Source: Flaveria trinervia (taxonomy: Eukaryota; Streptophyta; Magnoliopsida; Asterales; Asteraceae). From it: a DNA stretch of 64,000 bases. Numbering within the stretch: the stretch's first letter is position 1; the number at the start of each line of letters is the position of its first letter. Position numbers and translations under genes: made by a program. The stretch is taken from NCBI GenBank assembly GCA_025506515.1, contig CM046453.1, positions 41,113,727 to 41,177,726 on the forward strand, in the 5' to 3' direction. The notes under the pieces were generated by a model, which saw only the letters and a list, made by a program, of their open reading frames with translations, did not search any database and was not told the DNA's origin. Positions 1-11,147 of this stretch are shown here, piece after piece.

Positions 1-203
1 CAGTCATTTATTTTGAAGATATTTTTCTTCCGAAGGTAAAATGTTATCTTCCGAAGTATCAGAAATTTTCAAGAATCTAAGGAAAGTCTTCAAAAAGAGT
101 TTTTCATTCAAAGAAAACATGAGCTTATGAAAGTGATGAACTAGACAACTTAGGACACACATATTTTTAAGAAGAAATAATTAGAATTAGTTTTAAGAAA
201 AAT
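1..203 (-). other. Element A spacer downstream of RNase H
   Basis: Non-coding sequence between the RNase H stop and the window edge. It contains two close copies of the 9-nt odd palindrome CTTCCGAAG/CTTCGGAAG (near 28 and 50), the same word that is clustered in the LTR of this element. In elements B and E the equivalent position holds a hairpin array in front of an accessory ORF, so this may be the beginning of such an array. No LTR similarity is reached before position 1. Confidence 0.6.
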
Positions 204-900
204 CTACTCAAAGTTAATCATCCCAATAGCTGATATCAGATACTTAAATCTCTGTTCATCAAAAGCTTTTGTGAACAGATCAGCATATTGTTCATCTGTG
301 TGAACTTTGACTAGTTTAATTAACCCCTTTTCATAGTTATCTCTTATTAAATGATACCTGATGTTGATGTGTTTGGTCCTTGAGTGCTGCACAGGGTTCT
401 CAGTGATAGAGATAGCACTGTTGTTGTCTATGTGGATAGGAGTCTCTTTGAAGTTAAATCCGTAGTCTAGCATCTGATTTTGAATCCAAAGCACTTGAGC
501 ACAGCAGCTTGCAGCAGCAATGTATTCAGCCTCAGCAGTTGATGCAGACACACAGGTTTGTTTCTTGCATTGCCATGAGACAACCCTTCCACCAAGGAAT
601 TGACATCCCCCAGATGTAGACTTTGCAGTCATGTTGCAACCACCATAATCACTGTCTGTATAGGCATACAGATTGAAATTAGAATTCTTTGGATACCATA
701 AACCAAGTGTTGAAGCACCTTTGAGGTATCTTAAAATCCTTTTCACAGTGATTAAGTGAGACATCTTAGGATTAGCTTGATATCTTGCACAAATACATGT
801 AGCAAACATGATATCAGGCCTGCTAGCTGTAAGATACATAAGAGACCCAATCATAGCCCTGTATAAGTGCTCATCTACACACTCCCCCTCAAGATCTGGA
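204..900 (-). pseudogene. Element A RNase H domain (3' end of pol)
   Basis: The open frame at 204-854 encodes a copia RNase H of about 216 residues. It begins with the conserved MIGSLMYLTASRPDI connection segment, followed by YTDSDYGGC (first catalytic Asp), STSGGCQFLGG, STAEAEYIA (catalytic Glu), HIDNNSAI (catalytic Asp) and HSRTKHINIRYH, and ends at a stop at 204. This domain degrades the RNA strand of the RNA/DNA hybrid during reverse transcription. It is separated from the RT frame by a frameshift near 900: the RT frame ends in a premature stop at 875 and the RNase H frame continues upstream of 854 in another phase. All visible active-site residues are present, so the domain decayed recently or the shift is a sequence error. 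Confidence 0.92.
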
Positions 901-1780
901 CAAGGGAGTGGTTTCTGGCTATGGGTGTCTTAGCAGTCTTACAATCAGTCATGTTGAACCTCTTGAGTATATCTTGAACATACTTTGACTGACTTATGAA
1001 AATGCCATCTTCAACCTGCTTCACTTGAATTCCCAGAAAGAAATTAAGTTCTCCCATTGAACTCATTTCAAATCTATCTTTCATCAGCTTTTCAAAGTCT
1101 TTGCAGAGCCTTGAATTGGTTGAGCCAAAGATGATGTCATCCACATATACTTGAACTAGCAGAATGTCGTTTCCTTGTCCTTTGATGAAGAGAGTTCCAT
1201 CTATAGTACCTCTCCTGTAACCATGTTTACAGAGATACTCAGACAGTGTCTCATACCACTTCCTGGGTGCCTGATGCAGCCCATAGAGAGCTTTGTCAAG
1301 CTTGCAGACATAATCAGGATGATCAGGATCTACAAAACCAGGTGGTTGTTTGACATAAACCTCCTCATCAATCACTCCATATAAGAAAGCACACTTTACA
1401 TCAAGTTGGTAGACCTTGAAGTTCTTGGATGCAGCAAATGCCAGGAATATCCTAACAGCTTCTAGTCTAGCTACAGGAGCAAAGACATCAGTGTAGTCAA
1501 TCCCTTCTTCTTGTGTGTATCCTTGAACAACTAGTCTGCCTTGTTCTTGATGATGATTCCTCTATCATCCTTTTATTCCTAAAAACCCATTTGGTTCCAA
1601 TGGTAGTCTTCCCATGAGGAAGAGGACAAAGGTTCCAAACTTTCTGTCTTTTGAATTGAAGCAGCTCTTGTTGCATAGCTTCAACCCAACTTCCATCCTT
1701 TAGAGCCTCCTCAACTTTCTTTGGCTCTAACTGGGATAGAAAACAAGAGTGAAGACAAACATTTGCTTCATGGGTTTGCC
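875..1780 (-). pseudogene. Element A reverse transcriptase (RVT_2 type)
   Basis: Copia reverse transcriptase in three phases. The N-terminal part (about 1540-1780) has VEEALKDGSWVEAMQQELLQF and IGTKWVFRNK. The central part has FAPVARLEAVRIF and QLDVKCAFLYG, and the C-terminal part has KQPPGF, LDKALYGLHQAPRKWYE and the catalytic YVDDIIFGS (about 1128-1152), then FFLGIQVKQ. Two one-base deletions are visible, near 1577 and 1537; the second creates a stop just where the family has the KARLVVQG segment. RT copies element RNA to cDNA inside the Gag particle. Confidence 0.88.
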
Positions 1781-3408
1781 CTCTTGTCTTTACCCCGGAG
1801 ATAACATCTCCAATGATGTTTGTGGTAGGATGAGACTTGTGGATCCTTAGCTGAGGGATCACAGCAAGTTGCTGAGATAGATCCAAATTTGAGAAATTTA
1901 GATCTGGTCTTGAAGATTGATCCTCCATTATCACACTTATCAAGATTAACTTGATCCAATGAGTGTGTGACATCATTGATGTTATCATCTATGGTATGGT
2001 TATTAGCATCAAGAGATTCTTGATCACTTTCACCATCACCATTGTTATCTTCTGCAATTGAGATGTCTTTATCTGGTTGAGAGGCCTCTGAACTGGAATT
2101 TGAAGGCATGCCAGATGTATCAGCTGGATTTGTCATTGTTGTGCTGATAGAAACCTCATTTGCTGAAGTAGTTCCAACTGGAGCTGAAGGTCTTCCAAGC
2201 TCAAATCTTGGATCAGGATCACCTGTATTTAAATTTTCTGCAGATCCTGAAACATGCTCACAAGATTTATTAAAACAGTTGGTAACTAAATCAAGATCAA
2301 ATAGCCAATCCGGACCAGAACCAGCCACACTGGGAGTGTGCTCATTGAAAGTCACATTGGCTGACTCCTCAATGATTCTAGTTCTGAGATTGTATACTCT
2401 ATAAGCTTTAGCTTGAGAAGAGTATCCAATGAAGTGTCCATCGTCTGATTTCTCAGCAAACTTGGCAACTTGATCTTTGGTATTCAAGATGGTGCAGGGA
2501 CATCCAAATGACCTGAGAAAACCAATGAAAGGTTTCCTCTTGTGCCAAAGTTCATAAGGAGTCTTACCATGTGTCTTAACTACTAAGACTCTGTTTTGCA
2601 CATAGCAGGCAGTATTAACTGCCTCTGCCCAGAAGGTGATAGGCAGTTTAGAGTCAGACAACATAGTTCTTGCAGCTTCAATAAGTGTCCTGTTTCTCCT
2701 CTCAGCAACTCCGTTTTGCTGAGGAGTCCTGGGAGCACTGTATTGTCTTGTAATACCCTTTTCATCACAAAATGTATCAAGGATTTGGTTCTTGAATTCA
2801 GTTCCTTGATCACATCTTATGGTTTTGACCTTGTGATCACATTGATTCTCAATCTTTAAGATGAAATTCTTTAGAATCTCAGGAGTCTCATCTTTAGTTC
2901 TAAGAAAGAAAACCCAAGTGAATCTTGTAAAATCATCTGTGATCACTAGACAGTATAAGGTCCTTCCTAAACTCATTACACTGGTGGGGCCAAAGAGATC
3001 CATATGTAATAAGTGTAGGGGAGTAGTGATGGAGTTCTTTTCCTTAGGCTTGTGAGATACCTTGTGTTGCTTCCCTTTCAGGCATGCAACACAATGATCA
3101 TCACTTGTAAACTCTTTCTTTGGCATTCCAGTTACCAGATCATGTTTGATTAATTTATTCATATTCTTAAAGTTTACATGGCACATTCTTTTATGCCATA
3201 GGAAAGACTCATCACTATTTGCTTTAGATAGAAAGCATGAAACTTCTCCAGAGGGAGATGTTTCTTGCAAATCCATCTTGTACATGTTCCCTTTCCTGGG
3301 GGCTCTGAGCAGTATGCTCATGAGGAATGACCACTCCAGGTTTGAGAACAATGCACTCATGCTCAGTGAAGAGCATGTTATGACTCTGATCACAAAATTG
3401 AGATACAC
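1768..3408 (-). pseudogene. Element A integrase with GAG-pre-integrase zinc region
   Basis: A long open frame of 546 codons. Near its start is the HHCC-type zinc region (LWHKRMCH...HCVACLKGKQH). The rve core follows with the D,D,E residues in HMDLFGP (about 2996-3010), IRCDQGTEF and PQQNGVAERRNRT (about 2700-2735), then WAEAVNTACYVQNR, KTPYELWHKRKP, FGCPCTILNT and the GHFIGYS...AYRVYN block typical of copia integrase C-termini. The remaining roughly 200 codons are an acidic, Ser/Thr/Asn-rich linker to RT. The catalytic triad is intact. The first roughly 45 codons read through protease sequence in a shifted frame, so the true N-terminus joins the protease frame at about 3300. Confidence 0.92.
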
Positions 3409-3634
3409 TCAGAAGATTGTACCCAAGCTCCTTAACAAAGTTTACCTTCTCAATGCTGAGCTTACCATTTGTGACCTTGCCCCTTCCATAAATGTAACCA
3501 CCTTCATTTCCTCCAAAAGCAACTGGTCCTCCATCAATTCTCTCAAAATTATGAAGTAAAGACCTATCGCCTGTCATGTGCCTGGAACAGCCACTGTCAA
3601 TTATCCAGACATTCTTGTTTGTCTTGAGCTGTTC
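3224..3634 (-). pseudogene. Element A aspartic protease at the 5' end of pol
   Basis: The frame begins right after the candidate splice acceptor and shows VWIIDSGCSRHMTGD (Asp-Ser-Gly active site), VAFGGNEGGYIYGRG and YNLLSVSQFCD, the usual copia protease layout. There is no in-frame ATG between the acceptor and the DSG active site, so this frame needs a start supplied from upstream (gag fusion or splicing). A frameshift near 3300 moves into the integrase frame. The protease cleaves the Gag-Pol polyprotein in the particle. Confidence 0.85.
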
Positions 3635-3655
3635 CTGCACAAAGAAAATGATTAG
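3635..3655 (-). promoter_or_regulatory. Candidate 3' splice site at the gag/pol junction of A
   Basis: On the minus strand the gag stop TAA (3654-3652) overlaps CTAAT, a match to the plant branch-point consensus CTRAY. A 17-nt pyrimidine-rich run then ends in GTGCAG. Pol starts immediately afterwards in a different phase. The same arrangement occurs in B, E, H and J. Confidence 0.55.
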
Positions 3656-6371
3656 TTACATTTGGAAACCCAAGCCTTACTTGTCTTGGGTTCAGTAAGT
3701 GTAATAGAAGGTAATGCAACAGTAATAGATCCTATGGTTGTACAGAGGGGATCTTCGGCTGTTGTTGATGGAGAAACCTCAGTCATTTGGTCTTTCTTAG
3801 ACTTCCACACACCTTTGGAGTCTTGGACTTGACCTTCAAAACCTTAGAAGCTTTTGAGCTTCACAAGTTTTAATGACTGACACTTCGGAAGAATCTACAG
3901 TCACTGCAGTAGACTTTAGTACTTCGGAAGAACTCCTTTCTTCCGAGACCAACTTTGCTTCCGAAGGTAATTTTCCATTTACCTTCTTCTTTGATTTGGA
4001 GCTTCCGAAGGAAACAGACTTTCCTTCCGAAGCTTGAGACTTCTTGAGATTCTTTGAAGTCTTTGTATTGGTCATGTGGATAGTACTTTTAGGATTGTAT
4101 GGACAATCCTTGGCAATATGAGAAGTACTTTCACACATAACACACAGCATTTTCTTCTTCAAAGAAATCTCCTTTTGAGAGCAAGACTGGCCTTGGTCAC
4201 ATCCCTTTTTCACCTTCATCTTGGTAGATTCAGATACAGTTCCCTTGGCTGTGAACTGTTCTTGGAATTTGATGGTCCAGGCTGTGCAGCAGTGGTACAC
4301 AGCAGCTCAGTCTTCTTCTTTGTACTGAGATGATTTGAACATGAACCAGAACTCTTGGAAGAAGCTTTGGTGGATGTCTTCAGTCCTTATTGCTTTGAAA
4401 CCTGCAGAGATAAACACTTGTTTCTGCTTAGCATCAAAGGTAGCCTTGATTTCTTGAGCCTTCTTTGCTTTCCTTTTGCTCTTCCTGATCAAGTTCTTTC
4501 TCTTGGACTTGGTCATCACAGTTAATTTCTTCTCCTCAGAAGGATAGTGGCCCTTGGAGGAATCCTCTTCTTCACTTCTCAGAGGGATTCCTCACTATCA
4601 CTTCTTCATCATCCTCACTTATTGGATCTATGAGAGGAAGCTCATCTTCACAAGTTCCACACCTAGGAGATCTTACAGACAAGATTGTGTGTGGAGGAGC
4701 TATCTCATTTGATCCCAGTCCCTGTCTATTTTGATAACAAACCTTATTGTGTAGGGATGAGGATATCATGTTCTTGAAGGTCTCTTCTTCAAGAACACTT
4801 TTCTCTGCCAGGGCTTTGCTGATCACAAGCTCAGCCTGGCACTTAGTCAACTTAGTGATGAGATCTTGGATCTGAGTTCTAAAATCTGTATGTTCATGTT
4901 TTAGTACTGAAATGGTTTTCTCCAAGTCTTCTATCTTTAACTTGTAATCATTTTCAGACTTTCTAAAGTCAGATTTTAATATGTTTAATGACTCAAGATC
5001 AGATCTCATCTCTAGGTTGTAGGACCTGTATCTATTTACTTTAGCAATGCATTCAGGGGAGCAAAGATGTTCTAATACCTTGGCTTCATCATGGTCAGCC
5101 ATCAATGCTTGGTTTGGAGAAGCATCCTCCACCTGAAAACTCCAGTCAAATCCTCCCTCTTCAACAGCAACCGCAGCATGTTGCTTTGTCTTCTCAGCCT
5201 GAGGGGTATTGTTGGTGAGTTTGGTCTGAGTTGTGTTTGACCCCCATTTGCTCTGGGTGCCTTACACTCCCTGGCGAAGTGACCCATAAGGTTACAATTG
5301 TAACACTTAACTTTGCTTTTATCCAGCCCAAACTTACCACTGGTAGCATTGCTTGGAAATTTTCTTCCTGTCCTCTTGTAGAACTTCTTGGCTCTGTGAG
5401 TGAGAAGAGCCATCTGCTGAACTATCTCCATGTATTCCAGGTCATCTGGATGGATACAGTCTAGGTCTTCAAGAGTGAAGAGATAATTTCCACAGCTTTC
5501 ATCTGCAGACACAAAGGCTTGAGAAGAACTTGTCTCTTGGAATGGGCTTCCTTGAGTAAAGTTCTCCCTTGGTGTCTCCGGGAAGGTGATGAAAGGACCC
5601 TTTTGTGAGTTGTCAGGGTAGCATAGGAGATGATGTTGGGGTTCTATGCTGTCCCTTTCAACCACATGAAGGGCTGAACCCATTTGATTGTTAGAGTTGC
5701 CAGATGAACCTTGTAAGTTCATCTCCATCTGGTATCCACTGAGAATCCCATATAACTCTGTCAGAGTAAGAGTTTTAAGGTTCTCAGTCCTCTTGATTAC
5801 CACACAATAGTGTGTCCATTGCCTAGGAAGTGAGGACATGAACTTCCTTACAATGTCTCTGTTCTCAAGAGGAACTCCTCCATCCACAAGGGTATCCACA
5901 ATCTCAACATACCTGAAGTATTGTTGGGTCATGGTTTCACCTGTTTTAAAGGTGAAATTTTCAAACTGCTGCTTCAGAAGATCTTCTTGTTCTCCTTGGC
6001 TTCAGAGGAGCCTTCATACATCAGCTTCAGTGCATCCCACAGCTGTTTAGCTGTTTTGCACTTCTTAAAACCTCTGTACACAGAGTTTGGGATAGCAGTC
6101 TGAAGAGCAGTCATGGCCTTCCTGTCAATCTCTACTCTTTTCTATCTTCATCTGAGTAGTTGGCCACATCTTTAGGAATCATACCAGCACCGGTAGCAGA
6201 GGGGGTGCTAGGTATGAAAGGTCCATATTCAACAGATTCCCACATTCTTGAGTCAAGAGACCTGATGAAGCCTTCCATCCTCATGCACCAGGTGTCGAAG
6301 TCATCAAGAGTGATCAATGGGGATTTGTTCATGGTTCCAGTCTCCATATCAGTCTTTGAGATGGAAGCCAT
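3652..6371 (-). pseudogene. Element A giant gag with two zinc-knuckle regions
   Basis: Start ATG is at 6371 (MASISKTDMETG...), 70 nt after the PBS; the ancestral stop at 3654-3652 gives about 906 codons, roughly three times an ordinary copia gag. The N-terminal segment has DDFDTWCMRMEGF, then RYVEIVDTLVDGG...FMSSLPRQWTHY (UBN2-like). The first CCHC knuckle is CYNCNLMGHFAREC (about 5270-5312). A coiled coil lies at about 4700-5060 (KSENDYKLKIEDLEKTISVL). A second CCHC, CVMCESTSHIAKDC (about 4106-4150), is followed by a Lys/Ser-rich tail ending in WVSKCN-stop. Gag forms the particle and the knuckles bind RNA. Frameshifts near 5110-5130, 4520-4570 and 4300, and another between 5930 and 6130, break it into pieces. 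Confidence 0.88.
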
Positions 6372-6440
6372 TTGAAAAAGTTTAGTTTTTGTGTGTGTGA
6401 GGGATCTTAAGATGGTTAGATCTTATATCACGAGCCTGAA

Positions 6441-6452
6441 GCTCTGATACCA
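6441..6452 (-). other. Primer binding site of A (initiator Met-tRNA)
   Basis: The minus strand reads TGGTATCAGAGC, the classical plant copia PBS complementary to the 3' end of initiator methionine tRNA. It lies two bases inside the LTR end. Confidence 0.95.
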
Positions 6453-6454
6453 AT

Positions 6455-7244
6455 TGCAGGATCGTTCAAGGGCTTGAACACAATTACAACACAACAACAC
6501 AATGAGAAGATTAACTAAACGTTAATCAAACAGTGAACTAGGTAACCAAAGGTGATGCAGAGAACACAAGTAAAGCAAGAGACAGAACAAGAGAGTATAG
6601 TTTTCAAGGGAGCAGTATATTGCTTTCTCAAGTTCTTTTACAAGTGTTACAAAGCATACAGAAAGATACAAGAACTTGGAATACTTATACTACAACCTAC
6701 AGCCGGCTATACTATGAAAGCCAGCTGGATACAATTGACTAGACACTAACAAAATCAATTGTAGGATCAAAAGGCATATCTGCCTTTTGACCTTGTGACT
6801 ATGACATGCCATAGCTCACATCCTTATACATTACAAAAAGGATAAAGTACATAAAGTGGAAAGTTTCAGACTCAAGACCTCAATGTACAGTTACCAAAAG
6901 CATGGACCTTTTCACCAACTCTTGTAAGTTGGTGACTTATCAGAGACGCAGCGGAAAAGGTGCTTTATGGAACAGTACATCAGATAAAGCATGTGTACTA
7001 AAAGTCTTCGGAAGAAATCTGTCTTCATAGGTTGAAGCTTCGGAAGACTTTGTCTCTTCAAGCTTCGGAAGACTTCATGTTAGGCTTCGGAAGATATTGG
7101 TCTTGGCTTCGGAAGATATTACACTTAGAGTATTTTCTAATGCTTTGTGTAATTCTTCCGAAGCATTCTTCACTTCAGTACTTAGTGCATGTTGCTGAAA
7201 CACTTAGGCAGTTTTAGGTTGCATCAGACTTCAGGAATCCTACA
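6455..7244 (-). repeat. 5' LTR of element A (790 bp)
   Basis: Bounded by TG/CA: on the minus strand it begins TGTAGGATTCCTG (7244) and ends GATCCTGCA (6455), next to the PBS. Its U3 part (about 7000-7170) holds six copies of CTTCCGAAG/CTTCGGAAG, at about 7009, 7042, 7063, 7086, 7109 and 7156. A CAGCTGG...AGCCGGCTGTAGG block (6695-6735) precedes a weak TATA-like AGTATAAG. The partner LTR is off the window, so its age cannot be judged here. Confidence 0.88.
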
Positions 7245-7553
7245 ATCAATCAATAAGATTCCAGTGTAGTAAGTTTGAGTTGCGGGTTAGTCCAATATTT
7301 GTATCCATAAATATAGATGACCCTTGGTAGCACACCATTGCTCTATATTCAATCCTTATGAATATCACCAATACAAGTTCATAATAATCTTACCCTCGCA
7401 CATTGTCCCCAACAAGTATGAACGACTACGGACATTATAGTAACATTTACTCATGGAATAAACATGCTTAATTGAAACATTATTTGAATCATTATAACCT
7501 ATATTTTATTCAAATAATAGAGAGTTCCACATATCCAAATACAAAATTACAGA
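7245..7553 (-). other. 3' untranslated region of C
   Basis: About 310 bp of AT-rich non-coding DNA between the stop of C pol (7556-7554) and the LTR of A. No LTR of C is reached, so the 3' LTR of C must lie beyond A, outside the window. I see nothing else here. Confidence 0.6.
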
Positions 7554-9300
7554 TCAAATCCAATCACTAGAATATCGAAGTCCCATGGCACAAGTATGAC
7601 CTTCATGCTTTGCCTTTTCAAGGAGCTTCGTGAGAGATCCGCAATTGTTCTGATCCTGTGAACGTTGCGAATACATATCTTTCCGTTTTCAACTTCTCTC
7701 GTATTAGTTGAATCTCACGCTCAATGTGCCTTGTCTTTGATGAGCATAGGGTTCCTTGATTTGAGCAATCGCACCCTCGTTATCACAAAAGAATCTCTAG
7801 GGGGTCCTGAATGGAATGGACAACCCCGATAGCGGCAATGAATTTCTTCAACCATGCGCTTATTGAGCTGCCAATGAGGTGGTGACGTATTCCTGATTCT
7901 GTAGTTGATAGAGCCACCACATCCTGTCTGGAGCTTTTCCAAGAGACCGCTCCTCCATCAGAATGAAAATATATCCAATTGTGACCGAGAATCATCACTA
8001 TCGGTTTGGAAACTTCGCATCCGTGTAACCTTTACAACGATTCCTCATCACCAGATCCATAGGTTAGGAACATATCTCTTGTCCTCCTTAGGTACTTAAG
8101 TATGTTCTTAACAGCCATCCAATGATTGTTTCCAGGATTTTGCTGGTAACGGCTTGTCATGCTTAAGGCGCATGACACGTTCGGTCGAGTGCATATCATC
8201 GCATACATGATGGATCCAATAGCAGATGCGTATGGATTGCCTTCATTTTTATCTGCTCATCCTTTGAGCTAGGACATTGAGTCGTACTCAATATCGTTCC
8301 TCTTTGAATAGGTACGGTACCTTTCTTAGAGTTCTCCATCTTGAACCTTTTCAAGATTTTTTCATATATGCACTTTGATTTAAACCAATCAACCACCTTG
8401 ATCTATCCCTATAGATCTTTATTCCCAGAATATAGGCGGCTTCTCCAAGATCCTTAATGGAAAAACAACTTCCAGCTAGGTTTGTTTTTACACCTTCCAA
8501 GGTTGGAATATCATTTCCAAATAGTTAGTATGTCATCTACATACAATACTAGGAAAGTTACTATGCTCCCACTAGCCTCTTATACACACAAGCCTCATTA
8601 GCGTTTTTGATGAAGCCAATTTTCTTTTACTTCCACATCAAAACGATGGGTCCAGCTTCTCGACGCTTGCTTCAATCCATAGATTGATTTCTTTAACTTG
8701 CATACTTTATAAGGATGTTCTGGACGACAAAACCTTCAGGCTGAACCCTATAGACATCTTCCTCAAGATATCCATTTAGGAAAGCGGTTTTGACATCCAT
8801 TTGCCAAATCTCATAATCATAATGAGCAGCTATGGCAAACATATCCTTATAGACTTTAGCATCGCAACAGGTGAGAAAGTTTCATCATAGTCAACCCCTT
8901 GATTTGAGTGAACCCTTTGCTACAAGTCCAGCTTTATAGTATCCAAGTTTCCATGCATATCGTTTTTCCTTCTTAAAACCCACTTGCTTCCAACTACTTT
9001 GGAATTAAGAGGTGGTACAACATTTTACAAAACTTGATTGTCATACATGGATTGCATCTCTCCGTTCATGGCCTCAGCCATTTGTCACAATCCGAATTGG
9101 ACACTACATCATGGTATGTGGTTCGTTCATCTGAATCTACCACATAGCATCCATCCATCGCAAAATCCATATCTTTCAGGTGGATTACTAGTTCTACCAC
9201 TTTGCAAACGTTTTGTGTGTATTGATCAACCATTTGATCATCTACAACATCCTCATGTTGAGTGCTAGTTTCAAACCAACTGCATCGGGTTGTGGTTCTT
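7554..9300 (-). pseudogene. Element C reverse transcriptase and RNase H
   Basis: Heavily frameshifted but recognisable. RNase H shows FHSDGGAVSWKSSRQDVVALSTTES (about 7880-7960) and KKFIAAIGVV, and ends in SSDWI-stop at 7554. The RT/RH connection is near 8190-8230 (YAMICTRPN-like). RT contains the YVDDIL active site (about 8528-8545), a KSIYGLKQ-like block near 8670-8690 and a MDVKTAFLNG-like block near 8770-8800. Many one-base indels make every reading frame shorter than about 90 codons. Confidence 0.78.
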
Positions 9301-10026
9301 GATCCTCTTCAAGATCCACTGTTCTACTGCTAGTTCCTTCCATAAGGAACTTTGCCTCTAAGAACTCACCCTTTCTGGCAACAAACACCTTTTGTTCCAG
9401 TGATCATAGAAATAATATCCCATAAATCTCTAGGTATCCAACAAGATACACTTGGTGGATCGACTCCAATTTTTTTGGGGTGGGAGTCCTTAACGTAAGC
9501 CTCACAGCCCCAGACCCTTAACTATGATAGGATGGAACTCTTCCATGCCATATCTTAAAAGATCTCCTTTCCATCTTTTGGTTAGGGCCATATTTAGAAT
9601 ACGGGCCGCAAGAGCAAAGTGAAACCCCAAAATGATAGAGGTAATGTGCTTCTAGCCATCTAGATCGACCATATCCATTAGGTTCGATTCCTCCTCTCAG
9701 ACACACCATGTGTTGTGGTGTTCCAGGTGGAGTGAGTTGTGAGACAATCCCACAAATCCTAAATGATCTTGAAAAGCTCACTTAGGTATTCACCTCCTCT
9801 ATCGGTGTGAGAACTTTAATCGACTTGTTGAGTTGATTTTCTACTTTCATTCTTGAAGATTTGAACATTTCAAAAGCTTCATCTTTGTGCCTTAATAAGT
9901 ACACATACCCATAGCGACTATAACGTCAGTAAAGGTAATGAGTATCTTTCACCCATTCCTAGTCATTGGTTAAAGGATCACATACATCCAAAGTATGATT
10001 CCTAATAAATCTTTTGCCCTTCTCGT
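9301..10026 (-). pseudogene. Element C integrase, downstream half
   Basis: Integrase core and C-terminal region up to the point where element B is inserted. It retains the block preceding the catalytic Glu (CGIVSQLTPPGTPQH, about 9690-9770), the Asn-rich ENQLNKSIKV-like segment (about 9815-9850) and FEIWHG/KIWHGRVPS (about 9520-9560). Frameshifts occur near 9650 and 9780. The upstream half of the same domain is at 22373-22500. The intact counterpart in element D (46900-47500) allows codon-by-codon comparison. Confidence 0.8.
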
Positions 10027-10031
10027 TAGTT
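10027..10031. repeat. Target-site duplication of B, left copy (TAGTT)
   Basis: Five bases directly before the 5' LTR of B, identical to 22368-22372 directly after its 3' LTR. This is the integrase signature of a single intact insertion event. Confidence 0.95.
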
Positions 10032-10917
10032 TGTTGGACCAAAAGACCAATGAGCAAATCATCAGAAAACCTCTAAGTCCCACATGGTATCACAACAACT
10101 GCTGAAAGCCTCATCAGTAGTTTGACAAGTGCTGAAGACTTCAACAGCTGAAGATCAAGTGCTGAAGACCTCAACAGCTGAAGAACCAAAGTGCTGAGTA
10201 CAACAGCTGAAGAACACAATGCTGAAGCTGAAAGACCAAAGTACTGAAGTACAACAGCTGAAGAGTTTACAAGTGCTGAAGATCAACAACTGATGTACAA
10301 GGTCTGAAGACAAAGACTGAAGGCATCAGCTGATGATATCTACTGAAGTCATCAGCTGATGAAACACCTGAAGGTCAAAGTCTGAAGATCAAGTACTGAA
10401 GCCTCAGTAGTTTGTCACAACTGCTGAAGAGTACTTCTTCAGTAGTTGTGATATCAGTAGTTTTATATTTTTTTTTTCAGTAGTTTTGTAAAACGACTGA
10501 AGAGCTTGTTCTTCAGTCGTTGTAGTTTAGTAGTTTTATATTTTGTACTTAACATGCTGATATGTTCTCAGTAGTTGTGAACATTTCAGTAGTTTGTTAA
10601 GAATTAGTTATTTTTGTATTAGATCTGCCAGTTGTCACTTTCCGTGATAACAGCAGTGATTGTTGCACTCTATATGGAGTGACAACTATTGTAACGATTA
10701 TGAATGAGATGAATGAATTCAATAAACGAATGATTTGATTAGAATATTCTACATCTATAAACATTCCTTGAAATCAGAAATTATATTCTCTCCCTATAAC
10801 CGTATGCGCTTTTAATGCTTACAAGTATCGATTGCTTGCTACAATTTGTCTAATTCTTGTTTGTATTCCGCTGCTTTGTATCCTAATACATCAAACTTGT
10901 GATCGCTGATCCTGTCA
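10032..10917 (+). repeat. 5' LTR of element B (886 bp)
   Basis: Begins TGTTGGACC and ends CTGATCCTGTCA. The U3 half is saturated with GCTGAAG, CAGTAGTT and related words. A strong hairpin lies at 10492-10521. Compared with the 3' LTR, this copy lacks two A residues in the TATA box (CTATATGG against CTATATAAGG). The two LTRs are otherwise nearly identical, so the insertion is young. Confidence 0.95.
10492..10521 (+). promoter_or_regulatory. LTR hairpin of B
   Basis: Perfect 11-bp arms AACGACTGAAG and CTTCAGTCGTT around an 8-nt loop. The same structure is repeated in the 3' LTR near 21946. Elements E and H hold a hairpin at the equivalent place with changed but still paired arms. Confidence 0.75.
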
Positions 10918-10919
10918 AA

Positions 10920-10931
10920 TGGTATCAGAGC
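10920..10931 (+). other. Primer binding site of B
   Basis: TGGTATCAGAGC, complementary to initiator Met-tRNA, two bases after the LTR end. Confidence 0.96.
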
Positions 10932-11147
10932 AGGTTCATCATTGATCGATCTAATAATTGATCATTGAAACTGCTATTCAAGATCTAAGTTTGATTGAAT
11001 TAGCTTTTGTTTTTGCAAGAAACGGTTATAGAGATTGAATTTTCTGTGTTTCTGCTCATTCATCCTGAGATCTTTGGTTCTCATTGAGTTTGTTGTGGTC
11101 TGTCTAAAACTTTTAAAAGCTTGAACTAAATTGTTTTTGAACTGAAA

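Larger units (their letters stand above)
1..7244 (-). mobile_element. Element A: sirevirus-like Ty1/copia retrotransposon, 5' part
   Basis: Read on the minus strand, the element runs 5' LTR (6455-7244), PBS (6441-6452), gag, protease, integrase, reverse transcriptase and RNase H, and then leaves the window at position 1. The domain order PR-IN-RT-RH is diagnostic of Ty1/copia. The very large gag and the RNase H type suggest the Sirevirus (Maximus) lineage; that assignment is inference from family knowledge. The 3' LTR and any ORF beyond RNase H lie outside the window. The outer flank reads ATCAA (7245-7249), which would be one half of the 5-bp target duplication. It is inserted in the 3' UTR of element C. 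Several single-base frameshifts make it non-autonomous as written. Confidence 0.93.

Noticed and set aside
1175..1384. Plus-strand frames inside element A pol and similar opposite-strand frames elsewhere
   Set aside because: They are shadows of well-recognised pol and gag domains on the other strand.
7000..7170. Heat-shock elements in the A LTR
   Set aside because: The words are TTC-one base-GAA, whereas heat-shock elements need two bases between the half sites; the spacing is consistently wrong.
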